Source: Akebia trifoliata
Taxonomy: Eukaryota > Streptophyta > Magnoliopsida > Ranunculales > Lardizabalaceae
DNA: 64,000 nt
Reading direction: 5' to 3'
Assembly: GCA_017979445.1 (NCBI GenBank)
Contig: CM030717.1
Location: forward strand, 28,895,132-28,959,131
Positions 60,450 through 64,000 of this stretch are shown piece by piece. Position 1 is the stretch's first letter; each line of letters starts with the position of its first letter. The position numbers were made by a program, and so were the translations under genes. The notes beneath the pieces were generated by a model, which did no database searches, was not told where the DNA came from, and worked only from the letters and a program-made list of their open reading frames with translations.

Positions 60450-63400
60450 TGTGGCGCCCCGCCGAACACTAACACAAATCCCCATGTCAGATCTCGAGGT
60501 ACTAAGTGGCACCTCGAAATTTCGGCATGGTCTCCTCTGTTTATGTTAGCATTCCAAGGCGTTCAACTTGCACCTGATAAACGACATACAATCCTGCATA
60601 CATATACAAAATATAATACTAGCGGAAGCTTATACACGTCTAATAACGTACGAAAGATCAGAGTGCGGAAGAATAACCAGAATACAGGATTATACAAATT
60701 TCTCACTCTAACAGAATTCCTAACACTCAAGACAGAATCCATAAAACTACCTGGGGGAATTGACACCACTAGGGGGTATAGCCCTAGTACTTACTAGGTG
60801 ACGAACTCTGGTTGTCTATCTGACCAACCAGATGATCCTCATTCGTACTCTATACTTGCCTCGCCAAGCTCTGAATCTGAAACTAAAAAATAGAGAAGGA
60901 AAGGGTGAGTAACAATGGTTACCCAGTAGGGAAACAAACAATTTCTGCCAATAACCCCTCCTAGCATGAACGAATAAGCATACTGAATCATTTTAAAATA
61001 ATCAAAGTTTTTACATAATAAACTACGATTAACTGGTACATATAGCCAGGGATGAGCAACTAAACATTTTAAAACTGACATTACATCAATCAACAGTACT
61101 CACTATACCATTTTCTTTATGTACAAATCTAATTGATCAAATGGAAACATTAAACATGTATTTCATTTTATATATCAAAGTAAAGCAGCAGATACATAAT
61201 ACACAATGGTGGAGTATTGGAATTAGAGTGTTGGGATTCACGACTGGATCGCTCCCAGTCGGGACATGATGTTACAATTTCTCTCTGGCTTTTAGTTCCT
61301 GATTTTGTGGGGTCGCTGCCCTTACCACGTTTGGTTGACCATTTATCCGGCTCAGGCTGGCCGTTTGACGTGACCGTAAGCAATGGGTCTCTTTTCGATG
61401 TGTCAGAACATTCGACTACTATAGATTGTTAGTGATCACTGACTACTCATCTTCGTCTATGCCTATCAGGCGTATATGTGATTCCCAAAGATACAAACCA
61501 TTCGTATACGACCACCTTTACATTACAAGTTCACTGGTAAAGATAAAGAGGAATAAACCCGGATTCCAGTTGTGACTTCACTCTCATACGCGTCCCATAC
61601 CACGTATGAGTTTGGTGGTCCCTACCGTACATCCCAGGATAGTACACCACTTCGGATGATATGATGCACTATCCCTTCAGGTATTCACAAACTCTTTAAC
61701 AGCTCACAAAATAGCTACTTATATATATTATTTTCATTTGAAAACAAAAGAAAAATTAACAATACAAGGTTGAGAATAGATATCCAGTTTCCTACCATGC
61801 AAGTGTGGCCACCCGGCCTAAAATAAACAACATAACAGAGCGCCTCGCGCTAAACGAAAGTAAATAAACATGCAACCAGTAACATTATCCCTGGATATCC
61901 GTTCACCAACCTGCATACAACACAACAACGTAAAATGCAGACATCACCCCTCGGGTGTGACTCTGACATTTTACCGTTTCATACCCTTTTTCCCTTTTTT
62001 CGACTTTTACAGTTTTCAATCTCTTCATAAAATATCCGTTTTCTGATATTCATCAACTCAATATGAGTTCATTGAATATTAAATCACACTTTTCAACTAT
62101 AGAATTTATTTCTATCAATAATATTGAAAAAATACAAATTTCATATCAAAACGGGGTCCGAGCAGTGCACAAGACCCAATTTATGGCAATAACCAGTTAA
62201 AATACCCTACCCACGTATAATTTATTAAAAATACAATTAAACATATCAAACATGCAATTTCTGGCGTGAATTTTTGAAATAACAAAATAATTCTATATTT
62301 TAAAAATACATCCAAATTTTTCGATAAAATCCTAAATGCAATTTTCACAATCTAGATTACTAATAGAAATTGAGAGTTCCTTACAATCACTAGGCGACGA
62401 AATTGAAGCACGTGGGGCGGAAATCGAGGCGAATGGCGCGGAAATCGAGATGGACCAAACTTCGAAGCGGCTGATTTTTGAAACCGGCCCAGTGGTTTTG
62501 AAGATCTCGATGTGCTCGTCTCTTCTCCCTTCTACGACGAAAGACGGTTTGACCTCGAAATCGATGAAAACCGAGGTCAAAGTTACGAAATCTCCGTATA
62601 AAAATACGGCTGATTTTTGACTATATGGGGTGAAAAAGATGAGAAAACGAAAGGAATTTGGGTGGGTTATGTAGATAATGAGGCTGCGGACGTTTCTCTC
62701 TTCTGCGTCGGAAGACGGTTTGACCCGGAAACGGACGAAATCCGAGGTCAAAGTTTCGAAATTTCCGTATCCAAATACGGCTGATTTTTGACGATATTGG
62801 ATGAAATAGAAAGTGAAACGAAGAAAGGTTGGGTGGGTTTTGTAGAGAACGTAGCTGCGGACCTCTTTCTCTTCTGCGGCGATCGTCGAAAATGGACCGT
62901 TTGCGAGAGATCTAAAGTGGAAAAATCGGAGGAAAAACAAATTTCTTTTTTTTTTCATATTTTTTTTTCGCACTGTTTGGACGAGTGGGGAAGATGAGAG
63001 AAAAAAAAAATTTTAAAAATGTTATTTAAATAAAATGTGGGACGAATTCGGTATTTTGTCAATTGTTTCGATCGGTGATAATTTGATCATCCGGATTCCA
63101 AAACTGACAAATGAATACTCTATTTCATCTAATTTTTCGTTCCGGATCTAATGGTATAGTCAATTTCTAAAAATTATGTCTCCATCAAAAGTTTACATTT
63201 TTGGCCTGAGGTGACCTATAAACTTGATGTCGTTTTCGTTTTTGACGATAATTCGACTTTCTGGTCTCCAAATTTGACAAATAAATAGTCCATGTTGAAT
63301 AATTTTTCGTTATGAACCCAATGGTATGATCGAATTTTATAAATTATTGCTCTAATAAAAAGTCACTATTTTAGCCTGGTCCGACCCGGTAATCGAGGAT

Positions 63401-63616
63401 TTTGCAACTTTTATATTCGAACTCGCATTTGAACGTGCTTATAGGTTAAACTATGTTTTTCGATCATTTTGAATCTAATGGTGAGGTCAGATTCCATTAA
63501 AAATGATCAGAAACATCCTAAAGTTTTACCCCTAAATCCCACTTTCAAGATTTTCTTAAAATTCCACTATTTATTTTTTTTCTTCGAGATACGAATTAAA
63601 AATTCGGGGTTTTACA
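60450..63616 (-). mobile_element. Solo LTR L7 of the large family, TSD TATTG
   Basis: A 3167-bp inverse LTR: plus strand from tgtggcgccccgccgaacac to aattcggggttttaca. Perfect TATTG duplications lie at 60445-60449 and 63617-63621. It contains the stem-loop (61930-61974), the conserved core (about 61215-61690) and three about 171-nt tandem units (62460-62890), crossed by an open frame of 213 codons on the minus strand. No internal retroviral region. It sits inside the LTR element whose ends are at 56.8 and 64 kb. Confidence 0.9.
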
Positions 63617-63689
63617 TATTGCATTCGTTAAATACAGTCGCGTAACCTACAAAAGTGAAAATTTTATTTATTTATACTCAAAACTAGCA

Positions 63690-64000
63690 AAATCTAGGTA
63701 TGGGAGTGTGATTAGGGCCAAAAAGTTGTTTCCAAGATTCTATTTATAAAGACTTTAAGGTTGAATAATATATAAAATCCTCTAAATAGATATAATATGT
63801 TGGTAGTCCATGTTTATTATTATTTTTGAATAAATTGTGAAATTTTGGACTAATTGTGGTTATTTATTTGTAATAGGTAAGAGTCATAAGATTCAAAAGG
63901 ATGAACTAAGATAATTAAAAACATGCATTACAATTCAAGATCCAAAACAAGACTACGAATTGAAGACAAAAGTCAACAAGCCCACAAGCACTGCAACATG
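63690..64000 (+). repeat. Probable 3' LTR segment of the non-autonomous element, truncated by window edge
   Basis: Direct copy of 56855-57130 with moderate divergence (attctatttataaagacttt; aagtcaacaagcccacaagca). It runs off the right edge, so the 3' end and target-site duplication cannot be seen. Confidence 0.55.

Noticed and set aside
62332..62973. 213-codon open frame on the minus strand
   Set aside because: Counterpart of the L2 frame in L7. Phase is kept, but no known protein character; noted as a finding, not called as a gene.

Overview
This is nuclear DNA from a flowering plant, most likely a eudicot. The genes have many short exons with GT..AG introns, the introns and intergenic space are AT-rich, and most of the window is transposon-derived. 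Only two host genes are supported, both in the first 19 kb. They converge: the 3' end of a DIL-type (myosin-tail-like) plant protein gene on the + strand (258-2640, continuing off the left edge), and a complete 12-exon gene on the - strand (3865-18523) for a secreted GH127/DUF1680 beta-L-arabinofuranosidase-like enzyme of 870 residues. All splice phases of the second gene agree and the Zn/cysteine catalytic residues are present. Its introns carry several foldback elements and one hAT-type element.

From about 19.0 to 30.4 kb there is a tandem segmental array (copies A, B and a partial C). Each main copy carries a decayed RNase H-like fragment and a small foldback. Copy B gained a cluster of foldback elements set in TA-dinucleotide tracts. 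Copy C was split by a 3.0 kb solo LTR with a perfect 5-bp target-site duplication. The neighbouring copies preserve the empty sites, so the events can be ordered.

From about 30.4 kb to the right edge the window is a graveyard of nested retroelements. Seven intact or nearly intact LTRs of one large (about 3.0-3.5 kb) LTR family are present (L1-L7), plus one short fragment, all without any gag-pol interior. Four have perfect 5-bp target-site duplications (GATCC, TAAGT, GTACT, TATTG), so they are solo LTRs. A second, unrelated solo LTR (1.68 kb, duplication GCCAC) sits inside L2. Between 39.96 and 46.52 kb lies a decayed endogenous Caulimoviridae-like (plant pararetrovirus) sequence on the - strand, with zinc-knuckle, protease, reverse transcriptase and RNase H remnants, split by solo LTR L6. 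The right end (56.8-64.0 kb) looks like a non-autonomous LTR element with a decayed plant-transposon ORF, itself split by L7.

The least explained signals are inside the large LTR family: a 45-nt stem-loop present in all seven copies with substitutions that keep pairing; arrays of near-perfect palindromes built on CTGTCGGT/ACCGACAG that differ between copies; and about 171-nt tandem units that stay largely open. No tRNA, rRNA, CRISPR array or bacterial-type system is visible. Family names come from recognising motifs by eye; no database search was run.
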